Translations under genes and position numbers: made by a program
Shown here: in pieces, positions 8,209-16,564 of the stretch
Position numbering within the stretch: the first letter of the stretch is position 1
How the letters are laid out: each line of letters opens with the position of its first letter
The notes under the pieces: generated by a model
The model's database searches: none
The model's input: the letters and a program-made list of their open reading frames with translations, nothing else
What the model was told of the DNA's origin: nothing
Assembly: GCF_001192795.1 (NCBI RefSeq)
Contig: NZ_DF968179.1
Span: forward strand, 1-64,000
From: Flexilinea flocculi
Lineage (GTDB): Bacteria > Chloroflexota > Anaerolineae > Anaerolineales > Anaerolineaceae
Length of the DNA stretch: 64,000 nt
Reading direction: 5' to 3'

Positions 8209-10488
8209 TTATTTTCTACTCGGAATCGGGATATCACCAGACAAACCAAATTGCACATTGTACTGGTCTTTTACATACCATGTACCGTTTGAAGGCCGGT
8301 ATACAGCTACATCAGTTTTTCCATCTCCGTTATAATCTCCCGGTACTGGGATTTCTTCAGAAGTGCCCCAACCTACATTGAATTGATTTCTTACATACCA
8401 TGTACCGTTTGAAGGCCGGTATACAGCTATATCAGTTTTTCCATCTCCATTATAATCTCCCGATACTGGAATTTCTTCAGAAGTGCCCCAGCCTACATTG
8501 AATTGATTTCTTACATACCATACACCATTTGAAGGCCGGTATACAGCTATATCAGTTTTTCCATCTCCGTTATAATCTCCCGGTACTGGAATTTCTCCAG
8601 AAGTGCCCCAACCTACGTTGAATTGATTTCTTACATACCATACACCTTCCCACGGCCGGTATACGGCTATATCAGTCTTTCCATCTCCGTTATAGTCACC
8701 TGGCACTGGAATATCACCAGATAAACCAAACACTCCATTGAACTGGTTTTTGACAAACCATTCACCACTCCACGGTCGGAATACAGCTACATCAGTCTTT
8801 CCATCTCCGTTATAGTCACCTGGCACTGGAATATCACCAGATAAACCAAACACTTCATATAACTGGTCTTTGACAAACCATTCACCATGCCACGGTCGAA
8901 ATAAAGCTACATCGGTTGTACCATTTCCATCAAAATCAGAGGCGATATTTTGTTTATAATTAGTAAACGCTTTGATTCGGGCGCAACCTAATGAAGTGGA
9001 AGCCATATCATACCACTTACTATTGTAATAAAAACTTTGACCTGCTGATGAATTATTAACAAATTGTATCCAGTTACCGTTTGTATAGGAATAGTCAATA
9101 AAATAACTATTTTCATTGGCGGCTAAATCTACAACAACAGAGAATTTCGTACCCGATGTGATTGCAATCGGGTTTGTCAGCTTAACTGTATGATAGCCTG
9201 CATAAGTTTCTGTGCCAGTAATTACAGCCGATAAAGTCCCATATTCTGGATTAGTTGTTCCAATAACATTTGTGTAAATTTTTATCGTATAGCCTATGTT
9301 TGTTTCGTTTGAAGCGAATGAAACAGCTTCAATCCGTTCATTCTTTTGTGAAGTGAACACGTTTGCCATCTTGTCTACTTTAGTCATATATGCCGAACCT
9401 GCTGATCCGTCATATTGGTAATTTCGATCATAATTATTAGATGACTCAGTATCAAAAAAGAAGAAAGTATTGTCAATGGAAGTATCATAGTAGGAAAGCC
9501 AGAAGTATCCACTATTTCCCCAACCAGAACCCCAGCTGTTTTTAATCAACCAAGCTCCATTCTCAGGCGGATAATCTCCGGAGACATAACCTTTTTTAAA
9601 ATTGTACTTGGAATAATCATCATCCCAGCCAACTACACTTACAATATGATTTATAGATGTGAAGTAATCATTATAATAAGCATAATTTGTATTATAGAAT
9701 AAAGAGTAGGAATAATATTGAATCACACCTGATCCATATTCCATGATTAGTGTCTTGATAGCATTAGTATCTGCGCTATTGATTCTGTAAATATTTTGTA
9801 CATGTCCAGCATCATTCCAATAAGATAATGAACTATCCAATGTCATGTTTGAATCAGCACTAGAATAGGGGGCGAGGTATTCATGAATCGGACCAGTCCA
9901 ACTGGCAGCAGTCCAAGATGAAAAAGATGTATTATGTCCAACATCTAACCAACTATATGAACTAATATTATTTACTTTATCATTAGTGATCAGATTTAAA
10001 GGATCTGCAACACGATGGTAACAAAAATAAGCGAATTGCAGTTCTGAAAAATCAAGATTTGTCGTTGTGACTCTGTTATTAATTATTGCTGATTCTTCTG
10101 CATTCATAGCAGCATGTGCCCAGCAGGTGCCATATGAACCTTGATTTTTTACAGACGTAACTTTCCCATAATTTCGCGAATCATAGCTGACTGGAACTGT
10201 AGCTGGAAGAGTTTTTTCGTCATAGGTAATTCGCGGTGGTATATTAAGATCACTCAACACATCTTCACGTGCGCCATAATTTTCAGGCTTTACTCCGGTA
10301 GCCTGATATATTTCCAATTCTTTTTGTTGCTGTTCATCAGCTTTGGCTGAATTAAAAACATCTCCATCTCTAATGATTGTTTCTTCCCCCCCTAAATCCA
10401 ACTGGTATGCATTGACTGTAAAAGCATTTACCAAGAAAATAATTATTGCAATCAATGTAATCCGAATGCCCAAAGTTTTCTTTTTCAT
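8209..10488 (-). CDS. Secreted papain-like (C1) cysteine protease with six FG-GAP-like repeats
   Basis: The 759-residue protein has a signal peptide (MKKK, hydrophobic stretch to about residue 27) and acts outside the membrane. The papain fold carries Gln116 and Cys122 (VKNQGSYGTCWAHAA), His281 (INHIVSVVGW) and Asn317 (GAWLIKNSWGSGWGNSGYFW). Residues about 355-510 match the lectin-like domain often found after such proteases (FTSQKNERIEAVSF, GYHTVKLTNPIAITSGTKFSVVV). Six 40-residue repeats (DYNGDGKTDIAVYRPSNGTW type) with DxNGDGxTD calcium-binding loops follow, and the protein ends IPIPSRK. GAGGTG at 10494-10499 supports the start. It is a paralogue of the gene at 11656. Degradation of extracellular protein or adhesion is inferred. 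Confidence 0.85.
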   Translation of the reverse strand: MKKKTLGIRITLIAIIIFLVNAFTVNAYQLDLGGEETIIRDGDVFNSAKADEQQQKELEIYQATGVKPENYGAREDVLSDLNIPPRITYDEKTLPATVPVSYDSRNYGKVTSVKNQGSYGTCWAHAAMNAEESAIINNRVTTTNLDFSELQFAYFCYHRVADPLNLITNDKVNNISSYSWLDVGHNTSFSSWTAASWTGPIHEYLAPYSSADSNMTLDSSLSYWNDAGHVQNIYRINSADTNAIKTLIMEYGSGVIQYYSYSLFYNTNYAYYNDYFTSINHIVSVVGWDDDYSKYNFKKGYVSGDYPPENGAWLIKNSWGSGWGNSGYFWLSYYDTSIDNTFFFFDTESSNNYDRNYQYDGSAGSAYMTKVDKMANVFTSQKNERIEAVSFASNETNIGYTIKIYTNVIGTTNPEYGTLSAVITGTETYAGYHTVKLTNPIAITSGTKFSVVVDLAANENSYFIDYSYTNGNWIQFVNNSSAGQSFYYNSKWYDMASTSLGCARIKAFTNYKQNIASDFDGNGTTDVALFRPWHGEWFVKDQLYEVFGLSGDIPVPGDYNGDGKTDVAVFRPWSGEWFVKNQFNGVFGLSGDIPVPGDYNGDGKTDIAVYRPWEGVWYVRNQFNVGWGTSGEIPVPGDYNGDGKTDIAVYRPSNGVWYVRNQFNVGWGTSEEIPVSGDYNGDGKTDIAVYRPSNGTWYVRNQFNVGWGTSEEIPVPGDYNGDGKTDVAVYRPSNGTWYVKDQYNVQFGLSGDIPIPSRK
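8215..8935 (-). repeat. Six 120-bp FG-GAP-like coding repeats
   Basis: Each 40-residue unit follows GDYNGDGKTDIAVYRPSNGxWYV..FGLSGDIPVP. The three units at the C-terminal end (lower coordinates) are nearly identical to the last units of the paralogue at 11656, while the first three have PWHGEWFVK-type sequence specific to this gene. The pattern fits tandem duplication plus exchange between the two genes. Confidence 0.9.
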
Positions 10489-10707
10489 AATTCACCTCTT
10501 TTTATCTTAAATTCCTTTAGTATGCTTTTTAATTACTTTTTAATTAAACGCAGAGTTCTTTTTAATATGGTTATTTTACATGCGGCGTTTATTTAACCAA
10601 ACTTTTTTATATTATAATTCTCAACCTTCTCCCAAAGAATTGTGAGGAAACAAGACCAAAAAGTACAACCCTTTACAAAAATAGCACCTTAACAAAATCA
10701 TTTTGAA

Positions 10708-11400
10708 TAACAGGGCTTTGCGAAATCCAATCCAAAATGCTTCGGAATACGACTGACAAAAGTATCTAAAAGAGCATTTGCAGATGAGATCACATCAACA
10801 TTTGAACAAAAAGCGGATCTGACCTCAGAAAAAGCCTCGAAAAAGATTTGGGCCAGCGATTCGAAAACCGAAAACCATCTCTGATTTCATCACACAGGGC
10901 GAAAAACAGGATACCGAAAGTTTTTGCATCCTCATGATTGCGAACTTCAAGACAAATCATGCTGTAGCGTAAGAAGACAATTAAAATAAAAGCAACCATG
11001 GCATCTTAATTGGGATCCTCATATTCTTTCGTCAGATTCAGGTAAGTCTTGCCCATTTTGAAGAACGTTTCAATCTTCCAGCGTTTTCCATACATCTGAA
11101 TGATCTCCAGACTGCTCAAAGCAATGTCATAAGATGCGATGATTTGGAAATCATTGGTGTCTGATTTGCTCTAAACATAATCAATCCCGAAATGCTTCAC
11201 CTTCTCCAACATCTTGAGGGCTGCTTCCGGCATTGGTAACAGGGACTCAATCCTTCTTTTTCCAGACAGTGTCCGTTTGTCATATTCTTTTCCCTGAAAA
11301 AGCAGACAATGGGGAGAGCTAATTAAACGGAAAGCTACCGGTACAAAGCTGAATCGATTTCCCTGATGGCAGGTATTTCTTGAAGTATTTTGTGGACTCG
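10708..11400 (-). pseudogene. IS4-type transposase, degraded
   Basis: Read on the minus strand, the frame gives RLISSPHCLLFQGKEYDKRT, then a TAG near 11170, YGKRWKIETFFKMGKTYLNL (the IS4 Y-R-E-K signature), a TAA near 11010, and MVAFILIVFLRYSMICLEVR followed by AKTFGILFFALCDEIRD. A further frame change is needed to read the extreme C-terminus (ANALLDTFVSRIPKHFGLDF). Two nonsense codons and a frameshift make it non-functional, and the N-terminal half is unrecognisable. The surrounding AT-rich stretches at 10489-10707 and 11401-11655 hold no other gene that I can recognise. It separates the two protease paralogues. Confidence 0.75.
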
Positions 11401-11655
11401 CTTCGAGTTTTAAGGTCAGATAACTGGTTTTGTGTTAAAGTGGAATCCATAGAAACCTTTGTTAGTATTTATTTATTATATTATCGACAATAATAATTAT
11501 ATCATACTTGAGGCTTCTATTTGTTATTCAATTATATTTTGTTGTCAAGGTTCACATTTTTACTGAGTAATTTCTCCAAAATTTATCTGGGAAGATTGAG
11601 TTATATTTAAATTCATGGTGCATTTTAATTCTTTTCCTGTTTCATTAGTGACCAG

Positions 11656-14109
11656 TTATTTTCTACTCGGAATCGGGATATCACCAGACAAACCAAATTG
11701 CACATTGTACTGGTCTTTTACATACCATGTACCGTTTAAAGGTCGGAATACGGCTACATCAGTTTTTCCATCTCCGTTATAATCTCCCGGTACTGGAATT
11801 TCTTCAGAAGTGCCCCAACCTACATTGAATTGATTTCTTACATACCATGTACCGTTTGAAGGTCGGAATACGGCTACATCAGTTTTTCCATCTCCGTTAT
11901 AATCTCCCGGTACTGGAATTTCTTCAGAAGTGCCCCAGCCTACATTGAATTGATTTCTTACATACCATACACCATTTGAAGGCCGGTATACAGCTATATC
12001 AGTTTTTCCATCTCCGTTATAATCTCCCGGTACTGGAATATCGCCGTTGTATCCATATGGATTCGTAGATTGGCCTCGGATATACCATGTAGCGTTGGAA
12101 GGACGAAACACCGCAATATCTGTTTTTCCATCTCCGTTGTAATCTCCAGGTACCGGAATATCGCCGTTGTGTCCATATGGAATCGTAGATTGGCCTCGGA
12201 TATACCATGTAGCGTTGGAAGGACGAAATACCGCTATATCTGTTTTTCCATCACCATTGTAATCTCCAGGTACCGGAATATCGCCGTTGTGTCCATATGG
12301 AATCGTAGATTGGCCTCGGATATACCATGTAGCGTTGGAAGGACGAAACACCGCTATATCTGTTTTTCCATCACCGTTGTAATCTCCGGATACTGGAACA
12401 TCGGTACTTCTTCCATATGGAATACTTGACATATTCCGGATATACCAGGTGGCATTGGAAGGACGGAACAATGCAATATCGGTTTGGCCATCCCCATTAA
12501 AATCAGCATTTGGTTTTATTTTTTTTACATTGGTCGTTGTAAATGCTTTGATACGCGGATTGAGCTTGTAATTATTGTAATAATATAAATCAGCCCAGGA
12601 ACCAGAAGACCATTGTCTAAAACTGATACCAGGTTTTGATGAATTTATATAGGTTCCACCACTTGAAGACCAATCGACATACAGTATATTTTCTGTTGCA
12701 TTATAAATTTTAACAACTACTGAAAACTGGCTGCCTTTGTTGATGCTAATTGGCGTTGGAAGTTTCACCGTATGATAACCGGCAAAAGATTCTGAACCTG
12801 TCAAAGTCTTTACTAACGTTCCATTCGCTGGATTAGTCGTTCCTGTTACATTCTTATATATCTTGATTTCATACTGATAAACACTGGAAGGTGTACTATA
12901 TGAAACTGCTTCAAGAAATTCATTCTTTTGTGATGTAAAAAGATTTGCCATGGTGATACTAGCTGTTCCATTCGACCACCAAGCGTTCAATGCTGTTCCA
13001 TCATACTGATAATTATGATCATAATTATTAGCCGGCTCAACCTCAAAGAAAGTTATTTCGTCTTCTATTGTTGCGTCATAATATGAAATCCAGAAATATC
13101 CTTCATCGAGCCACCACAAATCAGATCCCCAGCTATTTTTTATCAACCATGCACCATTTCCGGCAGGTCTGTTTACAAAATTTGAAGCAGAAAAATTATC
13201 ATTCCAACCAATAACACTCACTTCGTGATTTGCATATTGAAAATCAGGATAATAATACGCAAATGTATTCGTATTATATGACAAAGACGTATTAAAATTT
13301 GAATAAAACGCGAGATCTCCTGCGCCATATTTCATAATCATTTGTTTTACTGCATTCCGGTCAGTTTTAAGAACCTGGAAGGCGTTCTGTAAATGCGCAG
13401 AATTATTCAGGTAAGACAAGGAACTACTCAATGCATAATTTGCTATATCTGCACTATTGGAAGGATAAGGAGCGCGTATTTCCTCTGTTGCTCCAGTCCA
13501 ACTGCTCATGAGGGCTATCTCTCTAAAGGCGCTCCCGCCGGAATTAATCCAATCACCATAGGAATCATCCCAATTGTTCTTATCATTCGTAATTAGATTC
13601 AGAGGATCAGCAACCCGATGCCATAAAAAATAAGCCTGTTGTGCTTCTGAAAAATCAACACTTTTGTTAAATACGCCATCTTTAATCAAATTTGATTCCA
13701 CAGCATTGATCGCGGCATGTGCCCAGCAAGTCCCATAACTTCCTTGATTTTTTACACTCGTTACAACATTGTAATTTCGAGCGTCATAGCTCGAAGGAAT
13801 CGCTGCTTTATCAATAAAAATATCATTCGCACTTTCTACACTGTTCAGGGGCACTTTATTAAGAACGACTTCATGTCCAAAATTATAATCTCCTGAAAGA
13901 GTTTTGAATGCATTAAAATAGGCTGCATTTTCTGCATCACTTATAAATAGATTATCGGCTTGTCTGGTTTCCAGTTTTCCATTCTCAACAGAGGGTTCAT
14001 TCTCCTCTTTGATGATCGCAGTTACGAGAGACCCTTCCGCTGGTTTTTCATTTTTTCCTTGAGCAGAAACTATTCTGCTGCCTGAGACCAACAATAAAAT
14101 AAAAACCAA
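11656..14109 (-). CDS. Secreted papain-like (C1) cysteine protease with seven FG-GAP-like repeats
   Basis: This is a paralogue of the gene at 8209, with 817 codons from a TTG at 14109. The catalytic Cys128 lies in VKNQGSYGTCWAHAA, the His in YANHEVSVIGWNDN and the Asn in GAWLIKNSWGSDLWWLDEGY. A lectin-like domain and seven 40-residue FG-GAP-like repeats follow. The start is odd: a good ribosome site (AGGAG, complement of 14156-14160) precedes an in-frame stretch KKKSACISKKFVFLVFILLL, a typical signal peptide, but no ATG/GTG/TTG is at the right place. The paralogue has ATGAAAAAG there. Either the start codon was lost or a base is wrong in the sequence; the TTG start would leave a signal peptide without its basic n-region. 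Confidence 0.75.
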   Translation of the reverse strand: MVFILLLVSGSRIVSAQGKNEKPAEGSLVTAIIKEENEPSVENGKLETRQADNLFISDAENAAYFNAFKTLSGDYNFGHEVVLNKVPLNSVESANDIFIDKAAIPSSYDARNYNVVTSVKNQGSYGTCWAHAAINAVESNLIKDGVFNKSVDFSEAQQAYFLWHRVADPLNLITNDKNNWDDSYGDWINSGGSAFREIALMSSWTGATEEIRAPYPSNSADIANYALSSSLSYLNNSAHLQNAFQVLKTDRNAVKQMIMKYGAGDLAFYSNFNTSLSYNTNTFAYYYPDFQYANHEVSVIGWNDNFSASNFVNRPAGNGAWLIKNSWGSDLWWLDEGYFWISYYDATIEDEITFFEVEPANNYDHNYQYDGTALNAWWSNGTASITMANLFTSQKNEFLEAVSYSTPSSVYQYEIKIYKNVTGTTNPANGTLVKTLTGSESFAGYHTVKLPTPISINKGSQFSVVVKIYNATENILYVDWSSSGGTYINSSKPGISFRQWSSGSWADLYYYNNYKLNPRIKAFTTTNVKKIKPNADFNGDGQTDIALFRPSNATWYIRNMSSIPYGRSTDVPVSGDYNGDGKTDIAVFRPSNATWYIRGQSTIPYGHNGDIPVPGDYNGDGKTDIAVFRPSNATWYIRGQSTIPYGHNGDIPVPGDYNGDGKTDIAVFRPSNATWYIRGQSTNPYGYNGDIPVPGDYNGDGKTDIAVYRPSNGVWYVRNQFNVGWGTSEEIPVPGDYNGDGKTDVAVFRPSNGTWYVRNQFNVGWGTSEEIPVPGDYNGDGKTDVAVFRPLNGTWYVKDQYNVQFGLSGDIPIPSRK
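11662..12505 (-). repeat. Seven 120-bp FG-GAP-like coding repeats
   Basis: The three units nearest the C-terminus are almost identical to those of the gene at 8209 (NGVWYVRNQFNVGWGTS, then NGTWYVKDQYNVQFGLSGD). The four upstream units form a separate homogeneous block (SNATWYIRGQSTIPYGHNGD). This mosaic indicates local expansion of one unit type and gene conversion of the tail between the paralogues. The DxNGDGxTD loops are conserved in all units. Confidence 0.9.
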
Positions 14110-14305
14110 AAATACAAATTTCTTTGATATACAGGCTGATTTCTTTTTACAATATCTCCTTACATGTATTTCTATATTAATTACAATTGTTACTATTCAT
14201 TATTGCAAGAATAATGCCATTACTGTAGTTGGGATAAAAATCAAATAGCAATCCAGCAAGTAAACCGATCTAAAAAATAATTTTTCGATAATCAAATTTA
14301 AAGAT

Positions 14306-16105
14306 CTATTTTTCACGAAAATGATTCCATGGTCTGTCAATAAAATAATCCAGGATATCGATTTTTCCCAGCGGATTAACCCGAATTTCAGAAGTATCAT
14401 AGGATAAATTCGGATTAAAACAGGGGTCATGCTTTTGAATAAAATTTTTCCAACGGGTGATAAACAGTCTTGCCTCCCGGCAAAAGCGCAAATGCTTTTC
14501 GCTGTTGGAATCTTCTGCACCGCGTGTCAGGGATTCATGGTGAAAAAGTTCAGCATAGGGTGTCCAGACATTCCGATAATCCTTTTCCAGCAATCTAAGA
14601 CAAAAATCCACATCATTGTAGGCGAATTGAAAACGCTCGTCGAATCCACCCGCTTCTTCAAATTTCTTCTTCTGCACCATCAGACAGGCGCCGGTCACTG
14701 CCGAGTAATTTTGGATGACCTGCAGACGGCCAAAATATCCCATCGAGGTTGACAATTCACCCAGATAAAGATGTCCTGCGACGCCTCCCATTCCAACAAC
14801 AACACCTGCATGCTGCAGCGTGTGATCGGGATAATATAATTTCGCGCCGACCGCACCAACATCCTTCCGCTGCGCATGCATCAGCAGCTGTTCGATCCAG
14901 TCTTTTGTAATGATCTCAGTGTCATTGTTGAGAAATAAAACAAATTCACCCCTGGCTCTCTGAACCGCAAAATTATTGACAGATGCGTAATTGAAATCTG
15001 CATCCCAATGCAATACCTTTATACTTTTTTCCTGTAATTCCTTATACAAATGAAAAATTTCAGGCGAAGAACTGCCGTTTTCGATGACGATGATTTCGTA
15101 ATTTGCATATGTTGACAATGTTTGGATGGAATGGATGCATCTGCGTAAGGTTTCAGGCTGCTCTTGATTGGGGATCAGAATGGAAACGAAAGGCTGCCCT
15201 TCAATGTGATAAGAAACTCGGTAGGATGTGGGAATTGGACCTGACTGTACGTCCGCTGCAAGACCGCGTCTGACCAATGCATCTGCCAGTGCGTGCTTGC
15301 CCGCTTCATCCGCATACGGTTTTACCGTTATATCCCTGGCTGTTGAAGTTCGCGCTTCCCGCCAATGATAAAGTATCTTGGGAATATGAGTTACTTTTCT
15401 TGTTTTTTCTACAGCTCTCAGAATGAGATCATAATCCTGCGCACCGTCAAAACCTGGTCTAATCCAATCAATTGATTCTCCTAAAGAACGTCGAACGACC
15501 AGAAAATGGGTAATATAGTTCAGACTTAACAAAAAGTCGGGACAAAAATCCGGCTTAAAATGGGGATTACGGCGGTTGCTTCCGTCTTCATAAATAAAAT
15601 CCTCGTCAGAGTATAGCAAATCAATTTTCGGATCTTCAGTAATTTTCGAAACCATTTCTGCTAATGCAATCGGCGCCAACAGATCATCATGATCCAGAAA
15701 ACCAACCCATTCTCCGGATGCATTTTTAAGGGCAATATTGGTATTTTCTGCAATACCATGATTCTTTTCCAGTCGAATGATCTTGATTCGTGGATCATGC
15801 CGGGAATACTTCTCGAGTAAAGCGGAAACCGGACTGCCCGGCACACTCGCATCTGCAAGTATCCATTCCCAGCGTTGATAAGATTGTGCAAGAACAGATT
15901 GAATGGTTGCATGAATGATAGACAACGCCGGGTCTTTGACAGGGGTCACGATCGTAAAGAGCGGGGATTCCAATTCTTCTTTCAGAATATGCGGAAATAG
16001 ATCATTCTGTTCATTAATCTGAATCCATAACTGATAATCCGGATTTATCGATCTCTGAGGCGGGTGCCAACTGTTGTTTAAAGAATTTACTTTCTGTTCT
16101 TTCAT
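14306..16105 (-). CDS. Two-domain family 2 glycosyltransferase
   Basis: The protein has 599 residues. The first GT2 domain (about 65-290) contains FTIVTPVKDP and GFLDHDDLLAP. The second (about 305-560) contains VSILIPNQEQPETLRR, LFLNNDTEII, and FQFAYNDVDFCLRLLEKGY-like sequence as in rhamnosyltransferases of surface polysaccharides. I chose the ATG at 16105 because it overlaps the stop of the upstream gene in ATGA (16105-16102); the longer frame starting at 16165 would overlap that gene by 64 bp and add an unrelated N-terminus. It probably transfers sugars to a lipid-linked surface glycan at the cytoplasmic membrane. Sugar and acceptor cannot be told. Confidence 0.85.
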   Translation of the reverse strand: MKEQKVNSLNNSWHPPQRSINPDYQLWIQINEQNDLFPHILKEELESPLFTIVTPVKDPALSIIHATIQSVLAQSYQRWEWILADASVPGSPVSALLEKYSRHDPRIKIIRLEKNHGIAENTNIALKNASGEWVGFLDHDDLLAPIALAEMVSKITEDPKIDLLYSDEDFIYEDGSNRRNPHFKPDFCPDFLLSLNYITHFLVVRRSLGESIDWIRPGFDGAQDYDLILRAVEKTRKVTHIPKILYHWREARTSTARDITVKPYADEAGKHALADALVRRGLAADVQSGPIPTSYRVSYHIEGQPFVSILIPNQEQPETLRRCIHSIQTLSTYANYEIIVIENGSSSPEIFHLYKELQEKSIKVLHWDADFNYASVNNFAVQRARGEFVLFLNNDTEIITKDWIEQLLMHAQRKDVGAVGAKLYYPDHTLQHAGVVVGMGGVAGHLYLGELSTSMGYFGRLQVIQNYSAVTGACLMVQKKKFEEAGGFDERFQFAYNDVDFCLRLLEKDYRNVWTPYAELFHHESLTRGAEDSNSEKHLRFCREARLFITRWKNFIQKHDPCFNPNLSYDTSEIRVNPLGKIDILDYFIDRPWNHFREK

Positions 16106-16344
16106 CGGCGTAATAGGATTCGCTTTATCGTAAGTGATCCAGCAGGTAGAGCACGATCCCGCCATGCATAGAGGGCAAGAATCCAGTGCCAGTATCGACT
16201 TTGCGAGACTCTTTGGGTAGTTTTGTTGACGATTCGAAAAGCTCGATAAGCTGCCTGTAACTGGTTGTGAAGCCTTACATTTTCTTGTTCCAGTTCTGTA
16301 ATCCGTTTCGTCAGTTCTTTGATCTGCATTACTTCTGTATTCAT
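16102..16344 (-). CDS. Small coiled-coil protein coupled to the glycosyltransferase
   Basis: The protein has 80 residues and no recognised family. Residues 5-35 form a heptad-rich coiled coil (IKELTKRITELEQENVRLHN); residues 45-80 are Trp/Arg rich (QSRYWHWILALYAWRDRAL, ending in IKRILLRR). Such helical-plus-aromatic tails also occur fused to glycosyltransferases, so this may be a split-off helper or membrane-contact segment. Its stop overlaps the next start (ATGA), so the two are probably translated together. The start lacks a ribosome site; a TATAAT ends 7 bp before the ATG, which fits a leaderless message. Confidence 0.6.
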   Translation of the reverse strand: MNTEVMQIKELTKRITELEQENVRLHNQLQAAYRAFRIVNKTTQRVSQSRYWHWILALYAWRDRALPAGSLTIKRILLRR

Positions 16345-16351
16345 AAATTGA

Positions 16352-16357
16352 ATTATA
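16352..16357 (-). promoter_or_regulatory. -10 element, probably leaderless start
   Basis: On the minus strand a perfect TATAAT is separated from the ATG at 16344 by seven bases, so initiation would fall at or next to the start codon. A TTGACT lies further upstream, but with a 21-bp spacer, which is longer than normal. Confidence 0.45.
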
Positions 16358-16388
16358 CTCTCAGGAAATGGTTTTAAAAGTCAACCGG

Positions 16389-16508
16389 GGATTCGAAATA
16401 TAGGGAGAATTATTTGTTATTGTGTTGTTTTTGCGCAGAGCGCAAAAACAACACAATAACAAGTTTTCTCTTTTTTTTCAAAAGGCTTTTTTTAATTTCG
16501 AATTACTG
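16389..16508. repeat. Dispersed intergenic palindrome, copy R1
   Basis: The core is a perfect 23-bp inverted repeat (16414-16436 and 16440-16462) with the 3-base loop AGA; the arm top is TTTTTGCGC. Outer ends ATTCGAAATA (16391) and AATTTCGAATTACTG (16494-16508) are the family's terminal motif. It lies between the coiled-coil gene and the membrane protein gene, both on the minus strand. Confidence 0.85.
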
Positions 16509-16564
16509 TTAAATTAAAAATTTGCAGGACACATCATTCTCAGATTGATTTACCCATATCGGAA

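Noticed and set aside
12070-12429. 119-codon plus-strand frame with internal repeats
   Set aside because: It is antisense to the FG-GAP-like repeats and repeats only because they do.
8215-12505. Regular 120-bp repeats that could suggest a CRISPR or satellite array
   Set aside because: They encode FG-GAP-like domains in frame in two protease genes.
16106-16165. Longer N-terminus for the two-domain glycosyltransferase
   Set aside because: It would overlap the coiled-coil gene by 64 bp and read MAGSCSTCWITYDK, unlike the family; ATGA coupling at 16105 explains the start better.
16414-16462. The R1 palindrome as an ordinary terminator of the membrane protein gene
   Set aside because: It lies downstream of that gene only if transcription is read through, has family-specific conserved ends, and recurs at other places, including divergent gaps where no terminator is expected.
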